Below are positions 16,587-26,768 of a DNA stretch of 40,822 nucleotides, one piece after another. The DNA comes from Methanobrevibacter olleyae (GTDB lineage Archaea; Methanobacteriota; Methanobacteria; Methanobacteriales; Methanobacteriaceae). Under the pieces are notes generated by a model. That model was not told the origin of the DNA and did not search any database. It saw nothing but the letters and a program-made list of their open reading frames with translations. The DNA lies in NCBI RefSeq assembly GCF_900114585.1, contig NZ_FOTL01000020.1:1-40822 (forward strand). Reading direction: 5' to 3'. How positions within the stretch are numbered: the stretch's first letter is position 1; each line of letters opens with the position of its first letter. The position numbers and the translations under genes are program-made.

Positions 16587-17258
16587 TCAAATTTTTAAAC
16601 TTTCTTGAGCTATTTTTACACCTAAATTATAAGCATCTTCTAAGTCTATTGGGAAATGTTCTTTCCTTCTTTTAGCTTTTAATTCAGGGTCAAATGCATA
16701 ATTTTCATATTTAGAGTAATCTGAAAATTGGAAAGTGTCATAAACTTTTAAAGAGTATGGTTTTGAATATAATATTTCAATAGTATTTTCTAAAACATCA
16801 AATTTATTAGCATAAAATTGCTCACATCCCTCTTCTGTAAGGTTCATACTATAGATCATTCCAATAGGCATTCTTTTTGGAGCGTTAGATTCTCCACCAT
16901 AAACAAGTGCAGAAAATAAAAATCTCTCAAAAAATGATCTAAGCTCTCCACTTAGTTCGCCAAAGTATATTGGACTACCAAATATAATACCGTCAGCATT
17001 TTGAATTTTAGGCAATAATTCTAATAAATCATCTTTAATTGGGCATTTTGCATAATATTTCCCGCCAATTCTTTTACAATGAAAACAAGATTTACAGCCT
17101 TTAAAATCTAAATCATAAAGATGAATTTGATGAATATTTATATCTTCTTCATCATAATTCTTTCTTAATTCATCAAAAATGCCTCCACTTGCTTTTTCTA
17201 ATATCTGAGCAGTATTATACTTCTTTCTAGGACTGCCATTTACAATATAAAAATCCAT
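16587..17258 (-). CDS. Iron-sulfur flavoprotein / NAD(P)H-dependent FMN reductase family
   Basis: A 223-residue protein with a flavodoxin-like fold. VNGSPRKKYNTAQIL at residues 7-20 is the FMN phosphate loop. Cys55, Cys58, Cys61 and Cys72 (CKSCFHC ... C) form the compact cluster of iron-sulfur flavoproteins, and ADGIIFGSPIYFGELSGEL is the second flavin-binding block. Such proteins in methanogens accept electrons from ferredoxin and have been linked to oxygen or peroxide reduction, but the role here is not shown. RBS CGGTGAT precedes ATG 17258. The spacing of the fourth Cys (ten residues) is somewhat longer than in the classic Methanosarcina protein. Confidence 0.85.
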   Translation of the reverse strand: MDFYIVNGSPRKKYNTAQILEKASGGIFDELRKNYDEEDINIHQIHLYDLDFKGCKSCFHCKRIGGKYYAKCPIKDDLLELLPKIQNADGIIFGSPIYFGELSGELRSFFERFLFSALVYGGESNAPKRMPIGMIYSMNLTEEGCEQFYANKFDVLENTIEILYSKPYSLKVYDTFQFSDYSKYENYAFDPELKAKRRKEHFPIDLEDAYNLGVKIAQESLKI

Positions 17259-17409
17259 AAAATCACCGGAATATCCATTTAAAACAAACGATTAAAATAA
17301 ATATAAAAAACAAAAATTTAAAAAATAGAATAAAGTAAAACTAAATTCTAGTTTAGTTAAATAAAAAGAAACTAAAAAATAAAAAAATAACAAATAAAAT
17401 CAAAATTAT

Positions 17410-18423
17410 TTATTCATATCTTACTTTACCAATATGTCTTGTACTACCTGGATCTTCACCATTAAAGTGTGATAAATAATAAACAAACCATTCTAAAGGT
17501 ATTACAAGGATAAATGGAGCAAGTAACGGATTTATATTAGCATAATCCTTAAGACTATAAATAATTGTTTTAGCTTCTAATTTATTTTTTGAGAAATTAA
17601 TAGCTATTTTAGTTAATTTATCACTTTCTAAATCAGCATCTAAGAAAATTAAAGGAACACCTTCTTCAGCTCTTTCAATTAAACCATGTCTAAATTCAGC
17701 AGAATAAAGGGGGCAAGCATGTTTAATGGCTCCCTCCATCAACATAGTCATAGCTAACTTATAAGCAAGACCAAAGTTAACACCACTACCTAAACAATAA
17801 AAAATTTCTTCATCTTTAAATTCTTTAGCTAATCTTTTATTATCTTCTTCAGTGGTTTCTAAAAGTTCCTCAATTAGATTAGGAATAGTAGATAATTCTT
17901 CTAAAATTTCATTAGCTTTTTCATATCCTGAAGCAGCAAATAGAATTTGATAAAGACAAGCTAATTGCGTAATATAAGTTTTAGTACCGAGAATAGCTGT
18001 TTCAGTATTTCCTAATGTTATAACTGGGTATTTTGCTTCTTTAACCATAGAACTATCTGGTTCATTGGAGATAGATACAGTATCAATATTAAACTCATTA
18101 GCCTTTCTTAAAGCTGCTAAAGTATCTGCAGTTTCACCAGATTGAGAAGTTGAAATAAATAATGAATTTTCACCTTTATTCAATTTTTTATTATATACAA
18201 ATTCATAGCCAGTAAATACTTCAATTCTTAAATGAGAAACAGATGCTAATGCATCCCTTATAGAGTAACAAGTAGAAATAGAACTTCCACAACCAATTAA
18301 GTAAATAGTATCTACAGATTCAGCTAATTTAGAAATATTATTCATATTATCTAATTCAGAAGCGAAAGTCTTTCTAAGTGCCTCTGGCTGCTCCATCATT
18401 TCATAATACATTTGATATTTCAT
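17410..18423 (-). CDS. Double-SIS-domain sugar-phosphate isomerase/deglycase
   Basis: A 337-residue cytoplasmic protein with two SIS domains (about 35-165 and 195-325), like the isomerase half of GlmS without the glutaminase half. [18 protein letters not shown] and [17 protein letters not shown] are the sugar-phosphate binding loops of the first domain; [17 protein letters not shown], the EFRHG motif and the C-terminal [13 protein letters not shown] correspond to the second. Relatives include fructoselysine-6-phosphate deglycase FrlB, AgaS and standalone glucosamine-6-phosphate deaminases. The exact substrate cannot be read from sequence. RBS GAGGGG. It is followed by the iron-sulfur flavoprotein gene after about 150 bases. 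Confidence 0.8.
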   Translation of the reverse strand: MKYQMYYEMMEQPEALRKTFASELDNMNNISKLAESVDTIYLIGCGSSISTCYSIRDALASVSHLRIEVFTGYEFVYNKKLNKGENSLFISTSQSGETADTLAALRKANEFNIDTVSISNEPDSSMVKEAKYPVITLGNTETAILGTKTYITQLACLYQILFAASGYEKANEILEELSTIPNLIEELLETTEEDNKRLAKEFKDEEIFYCLGSGVNFGLAYKLAMTMLMEGAIKHACPLYSAEFRHGLIERAEEGVPLIFLDADLESDKLTKIAINFSKNKLEAKTIIYSLKDYANINPLLAPFILVIPLEWFVYYLSHFNGEDPGSTRHIGKVRYE

Positions 18424-18715
18424 AAAACCCCTCTATTTTAATTGAAAATTAATCTCATAATATTTTTTTTAAGAAAATATAAACTTAAATAAATAGAACT
18501 AATTGGATAATGACTTATAGTTAAACAATTTTAAATCAGTTTAATTTAAAATAAAAACTTAAAACTTAATTAAATAGAATTTAATTAATTAATCTTAATT
18601 TATTAAATATATTGCTTATATGTTTATCATTTATAATATAAAAAAGTTTATATAAAAAATTATAAAATTAATAAACAATAAAAATTAATATAAATCTAAA
18701 TTTTAGAGGTAAAAA

Positions 18716-19369
18716 ATGCTAATAGATTTAAGTAAAATAGGGATGAATAAAGGACAACAATATGAAACAATCATCACCACAATGGATAAGAATCAAAACA
18801 CTAATGCAGCACCTTTTGGACTAAGGGTTTTAGATAATGATAAAATAGTATTAAGAATATTTGAAGGTGGAAATACAATAAAAAATATTAAAGAAAATGG
18901 AGAATTTGTTGTAAACATTACTACAGAGCCATTAATGTTTACTTTTGCTACAACTAATACCATAACTGAAGAGTATTTAACTAGAATCTCTAAAACTAAA
19001 ACTCATGATGAATTAGTTTATTTAACTAATGCAGATGCTTATTTTATATGTAAAGTTGAGAATATAAAAACAAGCTTTAGAGAAGATGATCCCATTAAAG
19101 CAAGCAAAATCAATATAATCAAAGCAGTTGTATTGGAGATCAATGTTAAAAATAAATGTGTCAAACCGATTAATAGAGGAATTCATGCTTTAATGGAATC
19201 TTTGGTTAATTATTCAAGGATAAATATAGTAAATAAAGAAAAAGAAGATTATTTTATCGATAGATTTTTAGAATCTGAAAGAATAATCAAAAAAGTAGGA
19301 AATAAAGAAGAAAAGGAATCTATAAAAATCTTAAAAGAAAATTTAAAAAAACAAGGCTATGAACTTTAA
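18716..19369 (+). CDS. DUF447 family protein (flavin-reductase-like fold)
   Basis: A 217-residue protein resembling the archaeal DUF447 family, whose members share a split-barrel FMN-binding fold. The N-terminus (QYETIITTMDKNQNTNAAPFG) has the NxAPFG block typical of flavin reductase-like proteins. NTIKNIKENGEFVVNIT and the C-terminal all-helical part (EKEDYFIDRFLESERIIKK) follow. No function is established that I can state with confidence. RBS GAGGT before ATG 18716. It is divergent from the SIS gene and has a 54-bp repeat downstream. Confidence 0.75.
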   Translation: MLIDLSKIGMNKGQQYETIITTMDKNQNTNAAPFGLRVLDNDKIVLRIFEGGNTIKNIKENGEFVVNITTEPLMFTFATTNTITEEYLTRISKTKTHDELVYLTNADAYFICKVENIKTSFREDDPIKASKINIIKAVVLEINVKNKCVKPINRGIHALMESLVNYSRINIVNKEKEDYFIDRFLESERIIKKVGNKEEKESIKILKENLKKQGYEL

Positions 19370-19420
19370 TTTATAAAAAATAAAGTTAAAATAATTAAAA
19401 AAATTATTAATGACATGAAA

Positions 19421-19550
19421 AAATTGATTAAATTAATTAACGAAAAATTACTAATGAAATATTAATAAAAAAATATTTGATTAAATTAATCAATAAAAAA
19501 ATTACTAATGAAATATTAATAAAAAAATATTTGATTAAATTAATTTAGAC
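19421..19550. repeat. Direct repeat, 54-bp period
   Basis: ATTACTAATGAAATATTAAT plus AAAAAAATATTTGATTAAATTAAT occurs with CTAATG at 19451 and 19505 (spacing 54). A partial copy (TTGATTAAATTAATTAACG) precedes it. It fills the space between the converging DUF447 and OYE-like genes. Confidence 0.85.
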
Positions 19551-20552
19551 TTAATCAAATTGGAAACATTTACTTTCCTTTTTAGCATAACAATTATTAC
19601 AGCCTTTACACCTTGATACACCATCACCTTTTTCTTTCCATTCAGATAAAAAGTCCGCTTGTGCAACAAAAGGTTTTACAAGAGAGAAAAATCCAATATT
19701 CGTTGTATTTAAAATTTCATTCATTGTTTTCATATCCCTTAAAGTACCTCCTAAAATTATAGGAATGTCTAATTCATTAACTAATCTATTAGCATAGGAT
19801 AAAAATGCATGACCTCCATCTTCACCAAAATTAAAAGAAATAGTCCTTGCTGTAATTTGAACACTATCTGCACCATTTTTCGCAAATATCTTAGCTATTT
19901 CAAAACTTTCATCTAATGTCATTCCACCTTTTCTTCCATCTACTGCATTAATTCTAAAGCTAACATGACAGCCAAGCATTTTTTTAATTAGTTTTATAAT
20001 TTCTACAACAACTCTAACTCTATTTTCAGTATTCCCACCATAATCATCAGTTCTTTGATTAAAATAAGGATTAATGAATCTTGCCAAATAGAAATTATGA
20101 GCCATATTAATTTGAATGCCATCAAATCCTGCAAAAGAAAACTTTTTAGCAGCTATTACAATTTCTGCTTGTAGTTTTCTTATTCCTTCAACTGTTAAAT
20201 CATTAGGCTCTGCTTTCTGATTAACACCATCATCATAAAAGAAAAAAGCCAATTGGCCCAATATAGGAACCTCATTTTTATGTGCTATCTCAGTTATTTG
20301 TTTGTAGTCTTTTATAAAACCTTTATAATTCATATTGGCACAATAATGGTAGAATCTATCCTTTGGATCAAGTGCAAACATCTCTGAGACAATTAGACCA
20401 ACTCCACTTTTTGAAATATTTTCATATCTATCAAAAACACTAGGTTTAATAAAACCCCCATCTTCAGTTTCTCTTTCCCATCCACCAGTACGAATAATTC
20501 TACTTTTAAGACTAAAATTAGCAAATTGAACTTGATCAAATATATCTTTCAT
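19551..20552 (-). CDS. Old-yellow-enzyme-like NADH:flavin oxidoreductase with a C-terminal Cys cluster
   Basis: A 333-residue TIM-barrel flavoenzyme. Family marks are FANFSLKSRIIRTG at the N-terminus, FDGIQINMAHNFYLARFINPYFNQRTDDYGGN (with NQRTDDYGG typical of the OYE/2,4-dienoyl-CoA reductase group), and PIILGGTLRDMKTMNEIL (FMN phosphate). The C-terminus CKGCNNCYAKKESKC resembles the start of the iron-sulfur site found in larger 2,4-dienoyl-CoA reductase relatives, but the NAD(P)-binding domain that usually follows is absent. The electron donor may therefore be another protein. RBS GGAGAG. The substrate is unknown. Confidence 0.85.
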   Translation of the reverse strand: MKDIFDQVQFANFSLKSRIIRTGGWERETEDGGFIKPSVFDRYENISKSGVGLIVSEMFALDPKDRFYHYCANMNYKGFIKDYKQITEIAHKNEVPILGQLAFFFYDDGVNQKAEPNDLTVEGIRKLQAEIVIAAKKFSFAGFDGIQINMAHNFYLARFINPYFNQRTDDYGGNTENRVRVVVEIIKLIKKMLGCHVSFRINAVDGRKGGMTLDESFEIAKIFAKNGADSVQITARTISFNFGEDGGHAFLSYANRLVNELDIPIILGGTLRDMKTMNEILNTTNIGFFSLVKPFVAQADFLSEWKEKGDGVSRCKGCNNCYAKKESKCFQFD

Positions 20553-20834
20553 AATTTTCTCTCCAAAATCAACAAAAAAACATCAAACCATTCTTTTATC
20601 CAAAAATCAACAACAATGAAAAAAACATTTATAATTATGAAAAATTATCTAATTCATAATATTTAAAATATTTTAAAAATTACACTTAAAAAGCATTTAA
20701 AAAAAAAAGTTTATATAAAAACTATTAACTAGATTAACGTTTGAATAGAATAGGTAAAAAACTAATGCTTCATTAGAAATTTTTATATATATTTAAAACA
20801 AATACCTATAATTATATTAAAAGAGGGGCATTTC

Positions 20835-22940
20835 ATGAAAATTAATTTAAAAAAATTATCCATTTTTCTTATACTTTTAAGTATTTTAACTCTCTCAACA
20901 GTTAATGCAAGTGATATCAATCTTGATGATGAGATTCAAAAGGATAATTCTAATAATCTAAACATAGAAGATACAAGAGAAACAAAGCAAAAGAATAATT
21001 CTAATAATCTAAACATAGAAGATACAAGAGAAACAAATCTTGATTTAAAGAATGTGGAAATAAATGATTCTACAATAGAAAGTTATAATATAAACTCCAA
21101 CCAAAAAACAAATGAAACAAATAACACAAATCAAGATAATAACACAGCCCTCAATCAAGAAACAAATGAAACAAATAACACAAATCAAGATAATAACACA
21201 GCCCTCAATCAAGAAACAAATGAAAGTAATTTGACTGAAGAAAATGAAAGTGCCATTATAACTAAAACTACACCACAAATCTCCATTAAATCTTCTAAAC
21301 TTAAATCTAGAGATATATTAACTATTTTTCTAAAGGACTCTGATAATACTCCTTTACAGCATAAAAATATAATTTTGCTTATTAATAATAAAAAGATAAG
21401 TGTTTATACCAATGCAAATGGACTTGCAAATGTAAAGCTGTTTTTAATTCCTAAAACCTATAAAATAACTATTCAGTTTATTGGAAATGAATACTTTAAT
21501 CCCATCTCTAAAAAGTTCAGTATAAAAGTTTCAAAATTATCTACTCAAATCAAAACATATGCAAACTATGTTATGCGGAAAAATCGTTTGTATATTTACT
21601 TAATTGGAAAAGATAATAAAGGAATTCCGAGTAGAAAATTAATATTAAAATTTAGGAAAAAAACTTACAAGAAAACAACAAATAAAAATGGCCGTGTAAG
21701 TCTAAAGATTAATTTACCTATTAAAAAATATACCATTAGTGTAAAATTTAAAGGAGATAAATATTTTTACAAAAGTTCTAAAAAATTTAAATTTTATCTA
21801 ACAAAATCTATTAGGTTCACTATTGGAAATAGAAAATTATTAACAGATGGTTCCTTAAGAATTTATCTAAAAGGCAAAACTAAAAAGGACATTACTCATA
21901 AGAAAATGAAAATAAGAATTGGAGGTAAAACCTTTTACAAACGAACCAATTCAGAGGGGATAATCCTTTTAAAACCTAATGTTAAAGTAAGAAATTATAC
22001 TGTAGTTGTTAAATATGGCAAATATTACGTAAACAAAAGAATAAGCTGTATTAATGATACAATTAAAGACCCCCTAAAGCACAATATTTCATTAGTCAGT
22101 GGTGTTCCAGATCTTGATTATATGACTAGTTCATATGTTATGGGAGATGGTAGTGCAACATACACCCTTAAAAAATCACAGTATAAGGAAGTGATTATGA
22201 GAGATAGTTATTGTCTGTTTTTAAACAATAAATTAAGTAGATATGTATTTTTTAAAACAAAAAACCATCCTAAATTATACCATGTTCTAAAGCGTGAAAA
22301 GTGGAATGTTATTGAAAGAGAGATTAATAAAAAAATAGTAAAAGCCAATAAGTATAATTACTGGCCAAGTAAAATAAAAGTATCTTTAAAAGGTAGATCT
22401 TATAAATATCCTGAAGTTAGAGATGTTCAAAATAGGGTGTATACATGTGGTCCAACTTCAGCAAGTGTTTGTAGCCAAGTTTTAAGAAATTATGTTTGTG
22501 AGAGGCATTTAGCAAAGCTTGCAGGTACAAATAGAAGTGGAACAAAAATTTCAAAATTAGAAAAGGCATTAAATAAGCATAATTTTACCTGTAGCTATTT
22601 CTATAGAAATTCCTTTGATTATGCTTTGTCTGAACTTAAAAAAGGTGGCTGTGCTTTAGTATTCCATGCACAACATCATTATGTAAGTATTTTAGATATT
22701 AGTCCAAATGGAAAGAAAGTTTTAGTGAGTAATTCTTATGGTAGTTATGCTAATATTCCAACTAAATGGGTTTCAGTTAGTTATATGAAAAAGAAGTTTG
22801 GTATTTGGGATGACAGTTTAGTTGTTAGATTAAATTACAATTTAACTGAATCTGAAAAAAACCGTGTTAATTGTTTCTACAACAGTATGGGTACTAAATG
22901 GTATAGGCATGGCCCTAATTCAAAAATTGGAAGAATTTAA
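20835..22940 (+). CDS. Secreted surface protein with a C39-like cysteine peptidase domain
   Basis: A 701-residue protein with a signal peptide (1-25), then a Asn/Thr/Glu-rich stalk containing two 17-residue repeats (NSNNLNIEDTRET, DNA period 51) and two 18-residue repeats (NETNNTNQDNNTALNQET, DNA period 54). About residues 145-420 form three or more Ig-like repeats rich in Lys and Tyr. The C-terminal part (from about 490) includes VYTCGPTSASV with Cys538, QHHYVSIL with His615, and VSNSYG near 632, the Cys-His-Asn/Asp arrangement of C39/C71-like peptidases. It may act on the pseudomurein wall or on surface proteins. No membrane anchor follows the peptidase. RBS GAGGGG. Homologous domains occur in Methanobrevibacter adhesin-like proteins, from memory. 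Confidence 0.8.
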   Translation: MKINLKKLSIFLILLSILTLSTVNASDINLDDEIQKDNSNNLNIEDTRETKQKNNSNNLNIEDTRETNLDLKNVEINDSTIESYNINSNQKTNETNNTNQDNNTALNQETNETNNTNQDNNTALNQETNESNLTEENESAIITKTTPQISIKSSKLKSRDILTIFLKDSDNTPLQHKNIILLINNKKISVYTNANGLANVKLFLIPKTYKITIQFIGNEYFNPISKKFSIKVSKLSTQIKTYANYVMRKNRLYIYLIGKDNKGIPSRKLILKFRKKTYKKTTNKNGRVSLKINLPIKKYTISVKFKGDKYFYKSSKKFKFYLTKSIRFTIGNRKLLTDGSLRIYLKGKTKKDITHKKMKIRIGGKTFYKRTNSEGIILLKPNVKVRNYTVVVKYGKYYVNKRISCINDTIKDPLKHNISLVSGVPDLDYMTSSYVMGDGSATYTLKKSQYKEVIMRDSYCLFLNNKLSRYVFFKTKNHPKLYHVLKREKWNVIEREINKKIVKANKYNYWPSKIKVSLKGRSYKYPEVRDVQNRVYTCGPTSASVCSQVLRNYVCERHLAKLAGTNRSGTKISKLEKALNKHNFTCSYFYRNSFDYALSELKKGGCALVFHAQHHYVSILDISPNGKKVLVSNSYGSYANIPTKWVSVSYMKKKFGIWDDSLVVRLNYNLTESEKNRVNCFYNSMGTKWYRHGPNSKIGRI

Positions 22941-22972
22941 GCCATTGAATAATCTTCCAATACATATTAAAA

Positions 22973-23105
22973 ATAAAAATAGCTAAAAAAATAGAAAAAC
23001 TAAAAAAATAAAATAAAAATAGCTAAAAAAATAGAAAAACTAAAAAAATAAAATAAAAATAGCTTAAAAAATAGAAAAACTAAAAAAATAAAATAAGAAT
23101 AGAAA
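22973..23105. repeat. Tandem repeat, 40-bp unit, three copies
   Basis: AGCTAAAAAAATAGAAAAAC plus TAAAAAAATAAAATAAAAAT starts at 22981, 23021 and 23061 (exact 40 spacing); a degenerate fourth start is at 23101. It lies between the surface peptidase gene and ade. Confidence 0.9.
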
Positions 23106-23144
23106 AAAGTTAAAAATAAAAAATCTTAAAAAAGAAATAATAAA

Positions 23145-25037
23145 TCAATTTAAGTATTGCTTTATTAAATCTGTAAATCCAAAACTTTCAAAGTCAAAGA
23201 TACCAAGGTCACTTATTTTAAAGTTAGGAATAACCAGCAATGCCATAAATGATAAAGTCATAAATGGAGAATTTAAAGTACAGCCTAATTCTTTAGCTAA
23301 GTCATGCAAATCATCTAGTTTAGATGCTACATAATCAACGTCCCTATCAGACATTAATCCTGCAATTGGTAATTCAAGAATATCTTCAAGTCCATCTTCT
23401 TTAGATACTACTGCAAGACCTCCTTGATTTTCCCTAATTAAATTGACAGCACAAGCCATATCTTCAGGATTTGTACCTATAACTACAATATTATGCGAAT
23501 CATGTGCTACAGATGAAGCAATAGCTCCTTTTTTAAGATTAAAACCTTTAATAAAGCCATTAGAAATATTTCCTCCACCATACCTATTAACAATAGCAAT
23601 TTTAATTATATCTTTATTCAAATCTGGTTGAACTATCTTATTTCTAACAAAAAGAGTTTCTTCTAATTTACCAGTTAATAATTCTCCATCATAAGCTTCT
23701 ATAAGATAAACATTAGTAGTTTCATCCATTAAAGAGTTAACATAGCCCATTTCCATTGTTACATCAAAATCTTTAGCTTTAACTTCATTTAAATCAAAAT
23801 TATTTAATGTTTTTGGTTTTTCCACATCAAATAAAACTTCCCCATTATCTACAACAAGTTCACCATGAACCCACACTTTACTAATATTTAAATTTTTTAA
23901 ATCATCAACTAATGAGAAATTAGCAATTCTCTCCTCTTCAATTGCACCGCAGTTTAAGCCATAATGTTCAGCAGGGTTAAAGGTAACCATTTTAATAGCT
24001 TCTTTTGGATTTATTTTTAATGATATTGCCTTTTTAATTAAATTATCTAAATGGCCATTTGACAAGTCTCTTGCATCAATATCATCACAAACTAAAAAAT
24101 CAAATGGAGGGACAGATAAAGCATCATCAATATTATCTACAATAATATTTCCTGCCATCTCTTCTTCAATTAAATAATTTAATCTATCATCCATATTTAA
24201 AAGAGTGTCCATGTCTTTTGCAGATGAACCTTCACGAATCATGATTTTCATACCTGCTTTTTTCTTTTCGATAGCTTCATCAAAGTTACTAGATTCATGG
24301 TCTGTAGAAATACCATATGAAATATATTTCTCTAAATCTTCACCAGATACCAATGGAGCATGACCGTCAATTGGTTTTCTCAATAGATTAGCAGCATCTA
24401 ATTTCTTTAAAACTTCTTCATCTTCTGCTAAAACACCTGGAAAATTCATCATTTCACCAAGAGCAACCATTTCATCACGTTTTAATAATTCTTCTACATC
24501 TAAACTATTTAATATTGCTCCTGAAGTTTCAAATGGAGTAGCTGGAACACAAGAAGGAACCGCATAATAAAAATCAAATGGTACTTTTTCACCATCTTCA
24601 ATCATAAAATCGATACCTTCAACTCCAAGTACATTTGCTATTTCATGCGAATCTGCAACAACAGAAGTTGTTCCATAAGGTAAAACAGCTTTTGCAAAAT
24701 TAGAAGGAGCTATTTTTGAACTTTCTATATGAATATGTGAATCTATAAAACCGGGAATTAAAATACCTTCATAATCTAAATCAAGACTATCCTCATCATC
24801 AGTTATAATTGGAATAACTTCTTTAAATAAACCATCTTCAATAACTATTTCTGCAGGATAAACTTCACCAAATTCCACATTAAGATACCTTGCAGTAATT
24901 ACAAGGTCCCCTTCAGGTTCCTCGCCATCTTCCATAATGACCTCTTCTATGATTATATCATCTATTTCTATATCATCAAGATTTTCTGCAGAAATTATAA
25001 TTTCATTGCCATCTACATTAATAATTTTTTCATCCAT
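23145..25037 (-). CDS. ade: Adenine deaminase
   Basis: Ade hydrolyses adenine to hypoxanthine and ammonia in purine salvage. The 630-residue protein belongs to the amidohydrolase superfamily. LIPGFIDSHIHIESSKIAPSNFA holds the first metal His pair. The downstream PYGTTSVVADSHEIANVLG, then GHAPLVSG and STDHESS supply further metal and catalytic residues. The C-terminal half has VAHDSHNIVVIGTNPEDM and the family end block. I start it at ATG 25037 because GTGGTG lies just upstream; an in-frame start nine codons earlier has no such site. The first 60 residues are an acidic extension (DDIEIDDIIIEEVIMEDGEEPEGD) longer than in most homologues. Confidence 0.93.
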   Translation of the reverse strand: MDEKIINVDGNEIIISAENLDDIEIDDIIIEEVIMEDGEEPEGDLVITARYLNVEFGEVYPAEIVIEDGLFKEVIPIITDDEDSLDLDYEGILIPGFIDSHIHIESSKIAPSNFAKAVLPYGTTSVVADSHEIANVLGVEGIDFMIEDGEKVPFDFYYAVPSCVPATPFETSGAILNSLDVEELLKRDEMVALGEMMNFPGVLAEDEEVLKKLDAANLLRKPIDGHAPLVSGEDLEKYISYGISTDHESSNFDEAIEKKKAGMKIMIREGSSAKDMDTLLNMDDRLNYLIEEEMAGNIIVDNIDDALSVPPFDFLVCDDIDARDLSNGHLDNLIKKAISLKINPKEAIKMVTFNPAEHYGLNCGAIEEERIANFSLVDDLKNLNISKVWVHGELVVDNGEVLFDVEKPKTLNNFDLNEVKAKDFDVTMEMGYVNSLMDETTNVYLIEAYDGELLTGKLEETLFVRNKIVQPDLNKDIIKIAIVNRYGGGNISNGFIKGFNLKKGAIASSVAHDSHNIVVIGTNPEDMACAVNLIRENQGGLAVVSKEDGLEDILELPIAGLMSDRDVDYVASKLDDLHDLAKELGCTLNSPFMTLSFMALLVIPNFKISDLGIFDFESFGFTDLIKQYLN

Positions 25038-25266
25038 AATAGACACCACTATATGATAAAACAAATTAAATTTAAATTTTTTACTATAATCTATAAATTT
25101 TTAAAAAATTTTATAAAATATTTTTATCTATAATAAAAATCTATTAAAACTTAATAAAAAAAGTTTCTAAAAAAAGTTAAAAAGGGCATGAAAAAATAAA
25201 AAAAGTCTTTAAAAAAAGTTAAAAAGTGAAAAAATTAATTAAAATAAAAAAAGATTAAAAAATGAT

Positions 25267-26484
25267 TTAATCTTGTAATGCATCATATAAAACTGGTAAA
25301 AATGCTCCTACATCAGTTACAATACCTACAACTTGAGCACTACCCCTATCAGAAAGTTTAGTAACAGTAGATGGATTAATATCTACGCAGATACTTTTAA
25401 CTCTTGAAGGCAATAAATTACCAGTAGCAATTGAATGTAGCATGGTGGAAATCATTATAACCATATCAACCTCTTGAGCATATCTACGCATTAATTTCTG
25501 AGATTCGACAATGTCAGTAATGACATCTGGAAGTGGACCATCATCACGAATAGAACCTGCTAGAATAAATGGAACATCATTTTTAACACATTCATACATG
25601 ATTCCGCTTTTTAAAGTTCCATCTTCAACAGCTTCTTTAATTGAACCAGATTTATTAATTCTATTAATCGCTCTCATATGGTGAGTATGACCATGTGCAA
25701 CTACTTCTCCAGTTTTTACATCTACACCAAGAGAAGTTCCAAATTGATCACATTCGATATCATGAGTAGCTAAAGCATTACCTGCAAAAATAACATCAAT
25801 AACTCCTTCTTTAACAAGTTCGGCAACAATTCCTGCAGAACCTGTATGTACAATAGCAGGACCACCAACAAGAGCTATTTTTCCACCATTTGCTTTAACA
25901 TTTTTAATCTCAGCTGCAACATCATTAATAATGCTCATCATTGGTTTTTCAGAGGAAACTTCACTGTTCATAAATTCAAATACGCCCTGTTTACCTCTTG
26001 CTCTTTGAGGTGGTGTGATTTTTACTCCTTCCCTACCAACTACAATCAAATCTCCTTTTTTAATATCTGCAATTGGTCTACAGCTAGCAGTTTTATTTTC
26101 CTCATCAATAACAATTAAACAATCCATTTCAATTTCATTAACAAGAATCCATTCATCTTTATAATAAACATGAGTTACATGATGACTTGTTGAATAAAAA
26201 CCTTCTGGAGCTACTTGATTTTTTGGAGAAGGTATTAGATTTACCTCTTCAATTTCAGATATTGAAACCCCAATGAAGTTAAGTTCATCAAGAATAGAAT
26301 TTAAAATATCGGGAGATTCAGCTGAAACCATTATTTTAGCTTTACTAGTATCAGATTTGCGTTTTCCTATATCAAACTCCAATATATCAAAGTCTCCACC
26401 TTTATCCATAATAATATCCATGGTTTTAGGAAGAGTTAAAGAATCAATGATATGACCAGATAATTCTATTTCTCTTTTATACAT
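25267..26484 (-). CDS. TIGR00300/LOR-SDH-type protein, candidate ornithine cyclodeaminase
   Basis: A 405-residue protein. The N-terminal part ([17 protein letters not shown]-like start, then [17 protein letters not shown]) is an ACT-like LOR/SDH domain; the C-terminal part has [36 protein letters not shown] and [18 protein letters not shown]. This matches the archaeal family named TIGR00300, related to the LOR/SDH region of eukaryotic and cyanobacterial enzymes. Members in methanogens have been proposed to convert ornithine to proline; I recall this but cannot verify it here. The setting next to agmatinase and in a genome with argC is compatible. ATG 26484 follows GGAG; a TTG one codon earlier is an unlikely start. 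Confidence 0.75.
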   Translation of the reverse strand: MYKREIELSGHIIDSLTLPKTMDIIMDKGGDFDILEFDIGKRKSDTSKAKIMVSAESPDILNSILDELNFIGVSISEIEEVNLIPSPKNQVAPEGFYSTSHHVTHVYYKDEWILVNEIEMDCLIVIDEENKTASCRPIADIKKGDLIVVGREGVKITPPQRARGKQGVFEFMNSEVSSEKPMMSIINDVAAEIKNVKANGGKIALVGGPAIVHTGSAGIVAELVKEGVIDVIFAGNALATHDIECDQFGTSLGVDVKTGEVVAHGHTHHMRAINRINKSGSIKEAVEDGTLKSGIMYECVKNDVPFILAGSIRDDGPLPDVITDIVESQKLMRRYAQEVDMVIMISTMLHSIATGNLLPSRVKSICVDINPSTVTKLSDRGSAQVVGIVTDVGAFLPVLYDALQD

Positions 26485-26768
26485 CAAAAATCTCCTTAAT
26501 TTTTTATAATTTTCTAAGATTGATTAAAATAAAAATTTTTATTTACTGAAATAATCTATTTAAATTAAATTAGCTTATAAATTTAAGTTATTATATTTAT
26601 AACTTATACTAAATAATAAATTATAGTTAAGGTATGTGTTTAAGTAATATTTATATTATTTGTTAGAAAAAGAACATTGTTTCTAGAAATAGAATAATCT
26701 AAAAAAAGTTTTAAAATAAACTAAAATATCTGTAATCAATCAGTGAAAATTGAAAATTAGTTTATAAA

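Noticed and set aside
20835-22940. Prophage pseudomurein endoisopeptidase
   Set aside because: There are no pseudomurein-binding repeats of the known phage enzymes and no phage genes around; the signal peptide and Ig-like stalk fit a cellular surface protein.
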